A stretch of DNA of 64,000 bases from assembly GCA_013397115.1 (NCBI GenBank), contig VWZW01007711.1, forward strand, positions 194,417 to 258,416. Direction: 5' to 3'. Of this stretch, positions 38,991 through 52,089 are shown one piece after another; position 1 is the stretch's first letter; every line of letters starts with the position of its first letter. A program made the position numbers and the translations under genes. This stretch comes from Edolisoma coerulescens. Taxonomy: Eukaryota; Chordata; Aves; Passeriformes; Campephagidae. Below the pieces are notes generated by a model. It was not told the DNA's origin and did not search any database. It saw only the letters and a list, made by a program, of their open reading frames with translations.

Positions 38991-39243
38991 ACCATCAGAA
39001 TTTTTTTTACTCTTGTTTTCCTTTGCCACTGCTTGTCCAGGAACAGTAGTTTTTTCTTATAATTACAAGCTTTTAATTTCACTTGATGGCTGTGAATTCA
39101 CATGTTGTGAGAGTGAAAATCATTCCTTATTCACCTTCTCCTCTTGGGTGTCTCCCCACTGTCACCTCCAGACTGAACAGCTGTTTCTTGTACAAGAGTT
39201 TTTCTGTGCTTTTCATAATCTTCACATTGATTTCTGTTTTTAA

Positions 39244-39249
39244 ATAAAG
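39244..39249 (+). other. Candidate intronic poly(A) signal in GOSR2 intron 1
   Basis: AATAAA follows a T-rich stretch and precedes a GT-rich downstream region, about 220 bp before exon 2. It could support premature polyadenylation within intron 1, but a chance hexamer is just as likely. Confidence 0.2.
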
Positions 39250-39471
39250 TTACTTTGTAGGTGCATACAAAGTGAGAGCACAGCTTGCTTCCTGCTGAGG
39301 ACCTGGCTTGGTGGTCAGGGACGGGCTGTCTGCTCTAGCACCGTGTTGCTGATTCCTGTGCTGTTCTAAAAAGTGCTTTTCAGTAAAAGAAGCTGAAAAG
39401 CGAGGTACTGAGGAATGATTTTATGGCTGTTAGCTGGCTTCTCTGTTCATTTTCTCTTTCTCTCCTGACAG

Positions 39472-42400
39472 GCAGGTCCATGAGGTGCAGTCTTACATGG
39501 GGCGCCTGGAGACCTCAGACAAAGAGTCAGTGCACTGTAAGTAATGGCTGAGTGAGGGAGGTTGATTTGGTTTGCATCTTTAACCTTGTATGCCTTCTCA
39601 TCATATTTACAGTGATTATTGGAACAAATTTAGCTCCTGAGTCATTGTGATCAGCTGCTGAGACACATCACTAATTCAGAATGCACTGATACTGTTTTAC
39701 TGTCTAACTTCAATAAGGTAATGTTTTGTATGAGGACGGAGCAGAAAAGACAGGACAAGAATTTACCTCATCTTCCTGTTATAATCCTTTAACTGACAGA
39801 GGGTGCTTGCTGTGGATGCTTCTTTAATGTCGTGGTAGAATGCCACATTTTTGGTGCTGTTAGGTTTTGGAACTCATGGTCAGGGTGTCTGTGCAGGCCT
39901 TCAGCACAAACAGATCAAAACCCCCACACCAATGGAGGTTTTTGAGCACCTTGAATTAATGAACACCTTGGTGTGGACAGAACTGCAAATTGAGAGCATC
40001 TCTGGGCTGGTTTGTTTGAAGCTCAGAAAGCTGAGAGGTGGCTGTGCCTGCCCTGCTGTGTTGTTATTCCCTCAGCATCCACCAACTGGCAGCTTTCCCC
40101 TAAAGATGCTCAGTGCAGTTTCTGGGGAAAATGCTGTGATTTTGTGTGCAGGAACTGAAGCAGGATGATCCTGACAATTCCTGCTGCAGCAGCAGAGTCA
40201 GAACCTGTAATTCCACCTACTTATGGGAAATGTGTAGAACCATTAGGTCTGAAATTGCCTCAGTAAATTTGGACTATAACCCTGTGCTCGTAAATGACTA
40301 ATAAGATGCTCTGATATGTGTGGCAGGACTTTCTACCCCAGTGCAGAACTGGCATGTGTATTTTGGACCTGTGTTTGAACCCTTAATTCCTGCATGAGTC
40401 ACTAATAATGGGTTTCATCAGGAACTTCTGAGGTGAAAGGACACTGCATTGACTGGATGCGTTTCTGCACAGGTTCACTGACTTCTCTTACCTTGAACAC
40501 GTTTGTGAAGCATGACTGGGCTGTAGAAAGGGCTGTGATAAATCTCCTATCAAAAACCAGCAACTTGCTAATTCTCGTGGTGGTTTTTGTGGTGGTTGTA
40601 CTACTCCCCCTACAATGCCACACTTCTCAGACTTCTGTTCACTGGGAGTGGTTTTGAAACTCCTGAAAATTACTATAATTTGCCATTTTGCTTCTGTTGG
40701 TTGAGACCATTTCAAGAGATAGGATTATGTAGTTTACGTAGTCAGGTTGTACTCAGTTTAGGGTGCTGAGGGAGCAGGATGAGGCTGCAGGGGGAATGTG
40801 GGAGCTTGAAATCCTAATTCATGGAGGTGATAGGGAAAGAGGCTCAGGTGTCTGCAGAGAGCAGGGGCTTTCCCAGCTTCCTTCTCAGAGGAGGAGGAAA
40901 AGGTGAGAGTCAAATTACTGAGCTAAAGAAGTGACATTTCATGATATTTATAGTTCTCAGTTACCTGATTACTTTCATCCAGTAAAGATTTGCATCTGTC
41001 AGGTTTTTACATATGGTTTTGAATGCTTTTGATCTTTTCCCTTCATCAGATTGCAATTCTTTAATTCAAATCAAATCCTGGTTTTATTTGCTTGCAGTGG
41101 TAGAAAATGAGATTCAGGCAAGAATAGACAACATATTCAGCAACTTGGAACGTCTGGAAATCCTGTCCAGCAAAGAACCTCCCAACAAGCGGCAGAACGC
41201 CAAGCTGTGAGTTCACTGCTTTGCTGTGATTGTGCAGGGTAGTCTTTGTAATTATTTTAATTAAATTTATTGAAGCCCTTTGCCTTTTGATTTGTGTGAA
41301 ATCTTTATACTTTGCATGACTGATCTCTGTGCTCCACAGTAGCATTAAATTGAGGCACAGAGGCAAAATCGCTTTCCTGCATTTAGCCACAGGATCATGA
41401 GAATCATTAAGGTTGAAAAAGGCCTCAAAGATCATCAGGTCCAGAATGGTGATGCAGCTGGATTCATGGCTCTGTTCTCAGATGAGCAGAACATGCACTT
41501 GGATGCTCTCTCACTTGCTTTTAATGGCATTTGTGGAGGTAGAGAGTAAAATTCCTTCAGTTGGTGTCATTTTTTCTGGGCCATTTTCCAAGATGTTGGT
41601 GACTGAAATAAAGAGGTTTCTAAAGTGAGCAATAGTTTGAGCAGGAGGTTGGACCACAGACGTCAGGACTTGCTTTTCTTAATTAATTCTGTGACTCAGT
41701 TATTGATGTTTAGTCCAAAATCCCATTTTAGATAGTAGGGGTGGATTTCATATCACCTGTATTAAAGAAAGAGGTCAGTATCTGAAATAGTCATCAATTT
41801 CTTTATAGCATCCTGGAATGGTTTGGGTTGGAAGGGGCCTTAAAGATCAGTTCTGACAGGGACACCTTCCACTAGGCCAGGATAGTCTGGTAACCAAACA
41901 TTAAACTTTATTAATCATTTAATCAGGGCCAGTGGAGTTCTGGGCATGATTTGTTTCAGCCCAGTGGAGATGTCTCAGGTGTCTCCTGTATTGCCCACTG
42001 GCTTTTGAGGTCCTTTTAATAAACCCTCAAACTTAAGAACATGGTGCTAGTTAATGAAACTGGAAAACTTCATCTTTTATGTGAAGGGGGGTCATAAAAT
42101 AGAACCTGTACAAATCCTACCATCTTTCCAAATCTGTTAAATGAAGAACAGATATGGTTATATAACTCCTGAAGAGACAATCCATGGGATAGGATGTCCA
42201 AGACAGCTCAGGAGTTATGCTTCACATTCTGTCATTAGCCTGGAGGCTAAATAATTGATTAAAATAAATAATCACCCATGAAATAATTACCTGTGTAGTG
42301 GAAAAATGAGACAGGGAAGATGTAAGTGTGGAATTTCGGCCTAGCATTGGATGTCCTGCATCTTCTAGAGAAGCAGAACCCATCGTTCCTTCTTATTCAT

Positions 42401-45400
42401 CACTGTTAATTTACGATGCTCCTTTGCTGATACAAAAACCACCAGAAAAGAAGAGTGTTTTTATGCTGCTGGTCCTTTGCAGGCGAGTTGACCAGCTGAA
42501 ATACGACGTGCAGCACCTGCAGACAGCCCTGAGGAACTTCCAGCACCGCCGGTACCTGCGGGAGCAGCAGGAGCGGCAGCGGGAGGAGCTGCTGGCCCGC
42601 ACCTTCACCACCAACGTAAATATCTGTGCTTGGGCTCCCTGTGCTCCAGCAGCTCCAGTCCATAGGGGGGTGTCAGGCAGGATGTAAACAGGACTGTTGG
42701 AAGCTGCTGTGAGTGTGAGTAAAGGTAGAGAAGAATCAAGATATGTGGGGATTAAGTACAGCTCTCGTGAGGAAAAGCTGGGCTCTTAAGGCAGCAGGAA
42801 AAGGCTCCAGAAGCTGCTGCTCCTGTTTTATCCAGTGCACTTCCACCTGGATTTACATAGCAGTTGTAAAAGGGTCAGTGAGGTAGGTACCAAAGTGTAC
42901 ATTTAATTTGGATTTGTGTCGAGTGTCTGCTGGATCCTGAGAGCTGTGAAAAGCCTGACTTTACACACCCCACTTGCAGCAGGTGTCAGCAAACGTCAGT
43001 GCAGCCAAACACAAATCACAGAGCTGGGACGAAGCCATTGCTTTTTGCCTAGACATGAGTCAAAAGTTTGTAATAACATGAATGTATTCCAGCTGTTCTT
43101 GTTGTATCTTAGTTCCTGCATTGGGAAGTCCCCCCACTGCAAATTCCTGGAGGAATTTTGCTCTGAATAATGCAGCTTTGCTCTCAGATTTTACTTTTCT
43201 GCAACTAGAAAGTTGGTCTTCTTGCTGTTGTTGTTGGGGTTTTTTTAATACTATTCTTTAATTTCTAAAAAAAAAATCCCCCCTTTTTTTCCCCTTTTTA
43301 AAGGTATCTCACCTAACATTCATTATCTGTTGTCAGTCACTGTCAGGGCAAGAAAGAAAGAATGTGTGCAGTCCTAATTAATTGAGATTTGGGCAGTTCG
43401 ATGCATTTCTCAAAGCCTGCCATAAAGATAATGTCTTGTATTGTGTTGGCTATTTCAAAATTATAAACAAGTCTTGAAAGGAACACTGCAGTTTGTTGTT
43501 TTTAAACACTGTGGTGTTTCCCTGCAAGTAGGGACAAGTTTTCCTACAGGAAAATTAGCTGTTCAGAAACAAAAGGTGTGTGTAAGTGGAACAGGTTTAA
43601 AGAGCAGTAGCAGGCTTACAGATGCAAAATATAGAGCAAATGGGTTATTTTCTCCTTCAGATGTTGAAAGGTATCTCAGATAAAAAAAGGCACGATTGGT
43701 TTTTTTTTTCTTTTTAGCTTGCTACAAAAATGTGGCTTTAAAAGGATCCTTTAATGATGATTTATTTGTCAGTTATCAGCCTCTCTTGGTTACAGGTTTC
43801 CACAGTTCCTATTCATATACTCCCCTATTCTATCAGATGTCAGCTGAGTGTGTGAGTAAATCAGTGGAACATCCAGAACAGCTTTTGGAAGCTGTAGCAG
43901 TGTTCTGAACAGTTTGCTTCATTCAGAGTTAGAAATGGTCTTTATCTTTAAAGCCTTTCCTTGTACCTGGAGAAAATCACAAGCAGCAAAAACAGGGCTC
44001 TGGTGCCACCTCATCTCCTTGGGAGGGGGCCACAAATCTCCTTCTCTGTTTTTATTGCTGCCTTAGAGTGGATAAAAAAACCCTTGTACAGAAATGAAAT
44101 CTGCTGGTTTGGAGGTTATTAAATATCTGAAATAAGGGCCATTCACATGGAAATCCAAGTGTTTCTGCTCAGAGACTCATGTGAGCCTTGGTGCTGCGTT
44201 CACAGTGGGTCAGGGTTGTGTGTTCTGTCACAGCCCCTTCATCCAGGGCCTCTGAGAGCTCTGTCCCTGATTCTTCCTTCTTCCACAGTGAGCAGAACCC
44301 CTGCCCAGGCAGGGCAACACCACACCCTGGGTCCTTCATGGCATTTTCAGATGAACATTTGGGGTTTTTACCAAAGAGTCTGTTCAGAGCACATTCTGCT
44401 GTATGTGTGTGTCACCTGCAGCTGCTGGGCACATGGAGGGTGTTCAGCATCTCTGACTGAATTCTGCCTTTGGGTGGTTCTTGTTCTGAGTACCTGGAGC
44501 AGGTGATCAGTGTTCCCAACACTTCCCCCTTACCAGCATCCCATTCCTGCTCTAAACCATGTGGGAGCAGTGAGCCATTTCCTTGCCCCTCTGGATGGAG
44601 TGGTGTCCAGAGAACAGCGACCTGGAGGCCTTTGGCAGACAGGGGGAATCCCATCCCTGCCCTCTTGTGCAGTCCAGGTTAGAGTTTTACCCTGTTACTT
44701 CCATTTCAAGATTCTTAGTTCCTAGTTGAGTGAATGCATCTTTTCTGGAAAAACTTGAAAAATATTAATTTTAATAATTTTTTTAAAAAATAACGTCCCT
44801 GGGTGATGAGTGAGCCAGAGCTCGGGGAACCAGGCCCATGTCTGTTTGCCCTCACTGACAGAAATTTGCACTATTTTGTAGATGTTTAGAATGTCATCTC
44901 CAAACATTTTGCTTTTCAGGCCTTTTGTTGCTCAGAAATGTGGTGTGAAATCTTCCACAAGTCTTTCACTTGCAGTGGTCAATGGCTAAGCACCTTCTTG
45001 GTGTTTAACACCTTGTTAAACACCTGGTAGCTTTGAAGCTCTCTTGCAGTACCCTTTCCTACTGAGATTATAAAAATTCTCTGCTTTTGCTCTTTTCATC
45101 CTTGAGATCTCATTGCAGTTGAGCAGCTGCTCAGCTTTGCCTTTTGGCTTCCACCCTTGTCTTCTCTAAACGACTCTTTTCACTCAAATATCAGTGTTGT
45201 ATTTAAAATCATGATGAAAAAAAATGTTGAAGCAGAGTCCTCCAAGTCCTTTCGGGTTTTGGCCGTGTCTGCTGGTGCATGTTGTGTTTCTGAGCGAGCA
45301 GGTAACCGAGTCCCTGCTTTCCCCACAGGACTCTGACACCACCATCCCGATCGACGAAACCTTGCAGTTTAATGAATCCCTCCAGAATGCCCACCGAGGC

Positions 45401-47038
45401 ATGGATGAGCTTATTGGCAGTGGCACCAACATCCTGCAGGGCCTGAGGGACCAGAGAGTCACATTAAAGGTGGGGGCATCATTTTTTACCAGAAAGACCC
45501 CACGTTTTTCTGTATTTATGCTGATCAGGCTAAGTAAAATCAATATATGTGTTGTTTCAGTACATTGCTCCAAGCTGGGGATGCTAGAAAGGCCCAAACT
45601 TCACTTAAACAACCTGAAATCTTTACATTTTATCATCCTGTTAGTAATACCTTTAAGATCTCTTGGGGCTGGCTGGCCTTCACCTGTAGGGCAGCATCTG
45701 GAGTGCTGAATGTTATGTTTTATTCTGTTATGTTTGTTTTTCTTTGGTTGATTGTTGTTTTTTTGTTCAGGTTCAGGAGGGGCAGTAACTGGCTGGCAGA
45801 GAGATGTTGGTTCAGATGAACATCCCTCAGAGCAGCCACAAAACTGGTGTAGAGCACTTGTGGTTAAGATTAGTAATAAAGATAATGCACTTCAACAGTC
45901 CCTCCTTCCCTGCTGATAACAGCTGCATTGCTGCACGTCTCTTCACAGCAAATATTTGTCTTTTGTTTTACAGACTGCTCAAAGCGATGTTAAATTTTGA
46001 GTGAAAAGCTCAGGGATACAAAAAACTTTTTAATAAGAAGTGTGTGGGGAGAAACTGGACTTCTGAAAAATGTAGGGAAATGCCTGTCTGTTGTATTCAT
46101 CTTCTGATGGGGATAACCACTGTTGTCAGTTTTGTGACACTGCTTTGTTTTGGGACTCTGCAGCCCTGAGTGCTCTCCCTTCTCCCCACTCAGGACAATA
46201 TCCCACCCTGACCTGTGCCTGGAGCATGTCTCTGTGCCTGTATTTTATGCTGTTTCCTCCAACCACTGCCCTGAAATAAAGCAGGAGGATTCCTGTTGTG
46301 TCCCTGCTGCTGATGTAATCGTGGGATCCACATTCCTGATAATACCAAGTGTCCTTGCTGGAGCACCCTGTGCTTTTCTGTGGAAGGATTTCAGGAAATG
46401 GCATTAATTACACATTTATCCGCCTTTTTTCTGCCATTTACCTTGCAAGTGTCTGGACCTTCTCAGTCTCTGTTGGTATGAATTGTACTTCAGCAAAGGG
46501 AGCTCTGCACAAAACCTTGCCTAGTCAGAGCTTGAAGTTCTTTTTAGACTGTGACTGGAACAGGACCAGGAAAACCCTTACTCCTGCTTAGGGAGTGCAT
46601 TTTTCTGAGACACTTTTTATCTTCTCTCTGTCCAGACAGATTGTTTTGTGTCTTTACCACCTTCCTGTTCATGTGTATGAATTAATTAGTCCAAACATCC
46701 AGCTGTTTCCAGGGTCCTGTGGCCACCTCCTGTGGAATGGTAGGAATGGTTGGCTGAGAGAAGTTCAGAGATTAGAATCCATCACTCACCACCCATGAGG
46801 AAATACGCTTGGACTGTGGAATAAGGAGGCTCAGAGCACGAGGGTAATTGTGTCTTTGCTGTGGTGTTGTCCTCAGGGCACTCACAAGAAGATCCTGGAC
46901 GTTGCCAACATGCTGGGCCTGTCCAACACGGTGATGCGGCTGATCGAGAAACGCGCCTTCCAGGACAAGTTCCTCATGCTGGGGGGGATGGCCGTGACCT
47001 GCCTCATCATGTTCCTCGTCGTGCAGTACCTGACATGA
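39472..47038 (+). CDS. GOSR2: Golgi SNAP receptor complex member 2 (membrin), coding exons 2-6
   Basis: Tail-anchored Qb-SNARE that pairs with syntaxin-5, Bet1 and Sec22b in ER-to-Golgi and intra-Golgi fusion. Exons are 39,472-39,536, 41,098-41,206, 42,483-42,615, 45,329-45,469 and 46,877-47,038 (TGA at 47,036), all with GT-AG borders and matching phases. With a 10-residue exon 1 (partly in the gap and array at 37.66 kb) the protein is 212 residues, the same as human. Residues 11-110 hold the N-terminal helices, including the near-invariant SSKEPPNKRQNA segment. The SNARE motif lies at about 120-180, with Gln154 the likely zero-layer residue. A transmembrane anchor spans about 191-211, ending VVQYLT. 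Gly144, whose G144W change causes human progressive myoclonus epilepsy, is conserved. The COPII-binding IxM signal of human membrin (I118-P-M120) reads IPI here. Intron 1 contains the minisatellite and a CR1 scrap; introns 2 and 3 are 1.6 and 1.3 kb, and intron 4 is 2.7 kb. Identity is very secure. Confidence 0.97.
41398..41445 (-). mobile_element. CR1-like LINE tail fragment in GOSR2 intron 3
   Basis: GAATCATTAAGGTTG with AAGGCCTCAAAGATCATCAG resembles the antisense tail of an older CR1-type subfamily (compare GTTGGAGGAGACCTTTGAGA at 63.3 kb). It is short and diverged. Confidence 0.55.
41808..41886 (-). mobile_element. CR1 LINE tail fragment in GOSR2 intron 3
   Basis: TGGAATGGTTTGGGTTGGAA followed by GGGGCCTTAAAGATCA and CAGGGACACCTTCCACTA is the reverse complement of a CR1 3' end. 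About 80 bp remain. Confidence 0.8.
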
Positions 47039-49795
47039 GCTGCTGAACTCCTGCAAGAGGACTGTCTCCAGGACTGACTTTCCTCTGGGTGCTGCTTTGG
47101 GTGAGCCCTTCCCATGGACTTCAGAGTTTACAAATCCCACTCGGACAGTGTCACATGGAAAGCATGTCAGGAAATGGATGTGTCTGGGGACGCTGTGCTT
47201 GAGAATGGCCCTGTGGAAATAACCCCTGGCCTTTACTGCTCTCACCTCAAGCCTGCAGGTTTAACGGTCTGGTTAATAGGAAGCAGAAGTGAACATTGTG
47301 CCCAGCTGTAGCAAGGCAGGAATGTCCCTTTGGGCACACAGGGATGGGAGGATGCAAAGGCACAGCGTAGCATGCAGCGAGTCTTTCCTGTGCTGGCCAG
47401 CACTGACCTGGCCCCTGCACTTTGCAGTGCAAGAATGGCACAGATAATTTCAGTGTTCATGGGCCTGAGTTCAGCCTGTGGGACTGAGTGTGCAAAAAGA
47501 GTTGGGAAGTGAAGGGCTCCCATCTGCAGTTCCATTTGCTTGGAGGAGGAGGATGTGTGGGGAAGAGTCCTAGAGCACGGTTATAACCTCAGTTAACTTC
47601 ACACCCAGTATTAACCAGCACAAATCTGGTTTAGGCTGAAATGCTGCTCTGCTCCTCTGAGGGATGTTCTGGTACTGCCCTGCTGCTTCCCAGGGGATGC
47701 TGAGTGCTGTGCTCCCTCCTGCTTCCACTGGGATGCACATCAGGCCTGTGGCATCTCCCTGGGCCTCCTGCCAAATCCAGCCTCCAAAACTGACGTTTCT
47801 AAAGCTGAAGCACAGGGGTTTGGGGAGCTGTGTTCATTTCCTGAGGTGCTGGTTGGGTTTGGGGCTCTGGAGCTGGAACTTCTGAGTGAATGGAGCAGGT
47901 GAGTCCTCCTGTACTCCCTGAAAGTGTGGGATTGTTCAGAGAGCTGGAACAAGTTCTTCACACCAGAGGAATGGTGGGATCAGCACAACAGGCCTGGCAC
48001 TGAAAATCAGCTTGGGCAGGAGAGCTTCCTCAAGTTCGTGCCTTGGGATGATGACGTCCCCATCCTTGGGAAGGGCGTTCCCTGTGGTACCCTTTGCACC
48101 TGTGGAGTTACTGTGAAAGACACTCAGATGTGTCACCTCCTGGGGTGGTGCTGGCTGGGACTCATCTCCTTGGGGTCATTCCCTGCCTCACTGAAACACT
48201 GGAGCTGTGAGATCCTTGTCTCAGTCTGGCACTGCTTTCCCTGCAGCCTGGGGGTGTCTGATAGAGGGGCCATCCTGGGATTTTGGGCATCATCCATTTC
48301 AATCACCCTACAGATCCATTCCCATCCCGCTGTGGGGCAAGTCTGGAGCATTCCCTGACGTCTGACAGTGGCACAGATGTGTCACATCCAGATGATGTGG
48401 CCTCATGCTGGCAATTCCTTCCTTGTTTTCTGTCTGGAATGGTTGTGGGTCTTTGGATTAGTAACTAATCACAAGTTCTGCATTCTGTCCTCACTGCACT
48501 GAGCTTTGCTTTCATTATGTGGCTTGTTGCAAACTGGGAGAAAGGGTTTTAATAACTGAAAAAATTTTAGAAGGAATTTTAGGGAATGTGGGCCATGAGA
48601 CAGGGCCATGCTGGTGACCACAGCGGGGGCGGGGCCCAGCCAGACACCCAGAGTGACCAGTGGCCCCTGTCCATGGGCTTCTCCATGTGTTTGATACTTC
48701 TGAAGTGTTTCCTGCTCTTGGAGTTCCCTATTTGTCCAGGTTTCCCAAGGAAATACTGTAGCAGAGCAAGCATGGAACTGGTTTTCATTTGAGCCCAAGG
48801 GAGTAAGAAGTTAAAAGGAAGAGGGAATCAGCAGTGATGGAGCATCTGTCTTGCTGTGTCTGTAATAGAAATCATAAATCCAAATTTGCCTGAAATTTAT
48901 TTTGGATATGAAATCTGATGGATTTAGCCCTTGAGAGGGCAGCTGAGCACTTGCAAGGGGTCCCTGGCAAATCTCGGTTCTGATGAACTGATCCAATTCC
49001 ACTTGATTTTACAATGTTGGGGTTTAGAGTTTAAGGCTGTCATTGTTTAATGTTTCTGTAGTTGTGACCTGGTGTAGCAGGGTTTGTCTTACACCAAGGT
49101 GGGACTCTGGACACTCTGTTCCCTTTTGGGCTGTGGTAGGAGCCATAATGTACTTGGAACTGGATTTTTCTCTTTCTGAGCCTAGCTTGGCATTTTAATA
49201 GAATTTTTCCTGTTGATTTATTTTGCCTTCTGGAGTCTCCTTGTCCCTGCACAGGCTGATTTCCCCTTGGTGAGCCAAGTGTCCTTGCTACCCATGGCAT
49301 CCAAAGGTGACACGTGGGGCTTGAAGGAACCACCTGGGCAACTGGATTTGGGGACGTGTGACATCAAACAGGTTTGTAGTGCCTGTAAAGTCCAAAGGGA
49401 TTTCCAAGGGCATCCGTGCTCTCAGGTGGTTTGTGTGAAACCCCGAAAGCCTCCATTGCAGTGGGACATGGCAGGGACACGAGTGGTTCCTTCAAGCCCC
49501 TCATCTCCTTTGGATGCAGTGGGAAATGAGCTGGAGCCCTGGTGGGAGTGTGGTCCCTGCCAAAGGAAATGAACTGGAGCCCTGGAGGCTTTGCTGCTGT
49601 AGCTCGGTGGTGTTTCCTTCCTCACTGAACACCTCACTTCTGCTTCCAAACTGTGGCACGAGTTCCAGCTCTGGGATGAGCTGCTCTCTCAAGAGGGGAC
49701 TCTGGAATAAAACTTTTTACCAGTATTTTATATGTAAAGGAGCAAGGGTGGGACATGATTCATGTGATGTTCTATGAATAAAGGTTTTTTTCAAC
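47039..49795 (+). other. GOSR2: GOSR2 3' UTR (predicted)
   Basis: After the TGA at 47,036 there is no other gene up to two + strand AATAAA hexamers at 49,706-49,711 and 49,777-49,782. The second is followed by a T-rich region. A 2.7-kb 3' UTR is plausible for this gene but rests only on the signals; earlier sites without AATAAA could be used. A 43-bp near-duplication (GGAAATGARCTGGAGCCCTG at 49,522 and 49,565) lies close to its end. Confidence 0.5.
49521..49590. repeat. 43-bp period near-duplication in the GOSR2 3' UTR
   Basis: GGAAATGAGCTGGAGCCCTG at 49,522 recurs as GGAAATGAACTGGAGCCCTG at 49,565. The two copies differ by one base in the aligned core, which indicates a small tandem duplication. 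Confidence 0.7.
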
Positions 49796-50635
49796 CAAAA
49801 TTGAGGGGGTTTTTTACCTTTACCAACATGTTGGGGCCAAAATAAACAAGCAGGACCAGTTCCAGTATTGATCCTGGTTCACTGTGGATGGAGGAGGGGT
49901 CCGCAGGGGAGGGGGCCACGGGGGTGCTGTCGGGGGGCTCCCATTTGGGTCACAGTAGGAAATGGGTCCCACTGCACTGGGGTTGGAAGGAGCGGGAGCC
50001 TGTGCTGGCTGTGCTGGACCTCACTGGTCAGACTGGTGGGATGTGACAGGCTGGGACAGCCCCAGAGCTGGTGGGGGCTCAGAAAAGGGGCTGGAAATGG
50101 GTGGGTGATGGAACAGGAGTGGGGAGGAGCTGGGGGCACATCCAGGCCCTTGCCGTGCTCTGCCCACCCCGGGAAGGGCCAGACCTTCCTCTCTGCCTGC
50201 CAGTGATGCAGCTGAGGGAGTTCTCATTAAGAGCAGTGAAGGAAGAGCTTGGAGGGCAAAACGGGGCTGTTGATAAAGAGATTGTGGATTTAAAATGTGA
50301 GGTCAAGGGGTTGGATTATCTTCCTCTTGTTCTTAGGTTCTGTTTTGAAGTAATTCCAGTCCCCACAGCTACAAAACACTTATTAAATCAGAAAATACCC
50401 AGCAACGAATGTAGAAAGCTGTTAGTGCTGTATTTATGAACTCGATGCCAGAGGTGGGACCAGCCTGTGGCAGTGCTGGGATGGGGCTGCACCAGTCCTG
50501 TCCAGGGTGGACCCCTGAGGGGCTTTGATACTGTGAGCAGCAGCTGGAAATGGGACTGATGCTTCAGGAGTGTTTGAGTGTGACTGAGCATGTGGAAGAA
50601 ATCCAGGAAAGGTTTTATATCCTGGTTTTACCTGG
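49796..50635. other. Intergenic DNA between GOSR2 and an LTR
   Basis: About 840 bp without a recognised exon. Open frames are short and domain-free. Confidence 0.5.
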
Positions 50636-51119
50636 GATTTGAGTTAATTTTCTCCCCAGCAGCCGGCCCAGGGCTGTGTTTGGGATTCAGTATGGGAATA
50701 ATGTTGGTAACACACAAATGGTTTGTGTTTACTTTGAATCAAGGACTTTTCAGTTTCCCAGGCTCTGCCAGTGAGCAGAGGCTCAAGAAGCTGGGAGGGA
50801 GCAGGGCCAGGACAGGTGACCCAGAGTGGCCAAAGGGATATTCCACACCACAGAGTCATTCTGAGTATATAAACTGTGGGGGATGGGCTGGGAGGGGTCA
50901 GAGGGTGGGGAACCACTGTACTGGCCAGCCCAGACTTGTCTGTCTTGGGTTTTATGTCTCCCCCTCTCTCATTAATTTTTTATTATTATTAATTATATCT
51001 AACTTTGTTTCCATTATTAAACTGTTCTTATCTCAACCCACAAGTTTTATTTTTTTTCCTCCATCTCCCTGCCTGGGGGGCAGCAATCTGTGATGTTTAG
51101 TTGCTGGCTGGGGTTAAAT
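50636..51119 (-). mobile_element. Solo LTR, avian ERVL-type, second copy
   Basis: Homologous to the 19.1-19.7 kb LTR in the same orientation. Shared blocks include TTCCCAGGCTCTGCCAG, ACAGGTGACC, CCAAAGGGATATTCCACACC, TATATAAACTG and CTGTTCTTATCTCAACCCA (all written on +). The end facing 51,119 has GTTGCTGGCTGGGGTTAAA, the reverse complement of the family's usual 5' terminus. The end at 50,636 is shortened relative to the other copy. No viral coding sequence is adjacent. Confidence 0.78.
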
Positions 51120-52089
51120 CTGAGAGGGAAAAGTTTTTAAAGAGAGAGACTAAACCAGTCAGTATTTGAGCACTTAAAACCAGTGAAATGGGGGTAAGGT
51201 ATGTGCAGAATAGAGGGGGAGATAATGAGTGATAAGAGATGATGGTTGGGTGGGACAGAATTAATTTAGAAGGAAGACAGTGTAGATAAGTACCAGAGGA
51301 TGTTTGTACTTGGCCGGGAACCAAAGCCTGCTCTGTGTGCGCCTCTCCCTGTTCACTCTTCCTCAGGTTGACCCAGAAATGTCCGAGCACAAGGGCCTTT
51401 GTTAAAAATCAACCTCCTTTAGTGCAACACACAGCCCATGGTAACACTGCCCAGGGCTGGAAGAGGAAAATGTCTCTTCCTGGGCCATCACAGGTGAAGG
51501 TGTTGTGGTTTCCCAGCCCCGTGCAAAGGGAAAGCTCCACCAGCTCCCTGCTCCTGCCTCACTTTCTCTCCCCAAGGCCTGCGGGTGATGGAGCCCTTCC
51601 CTCCCCAGCCCCCTGAGCTCTCCCTGCACCAGTCCCAGGGGATTCCTGGCAGGGATTTTCCCTCTTCGCCCCCAGGCATCGCTGGGCTGCTGTTCCACCA
51701 CTCTTGGATCTCTTTGTGCCTTGGCTTAGGGAGGGGAAGGGCCAAGAGAAAGGAAGGGGGAGAGGGGAATAAGGGATCAAAGTCGTATCAGTGTTCTGGA
51801 AAGGGGCAGGAGAAAATAAAGCCCAGCAGAACTGGAAATGTTACTGGAGCTGCAAAATATAGGGCAGGAATATTGTCAGAGCCCTTGGCTGTGCTGGACA
51901 CAGCAACAGGGAGCTGCTGCCCTGGGCCATTATGGGATGTCTGCATTGGGTGTGTAGGGATGGGGTCAGGAAAGCCAAAGCACAGATGGAACAGGACTTG
52001 GCAAAGGACATAAGCTGGAACAGAAGGGCCAGGGAGAGCGTACCCTCCTGCTGGAACAAAGGGAGAAATGGTGGCAATGGATAGTGAGC
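51120..52089. other. Intergenic DNA, nothing recognised
   Basis: About 970 bp without a supported exon or named repeat. Confidence 0.5.
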
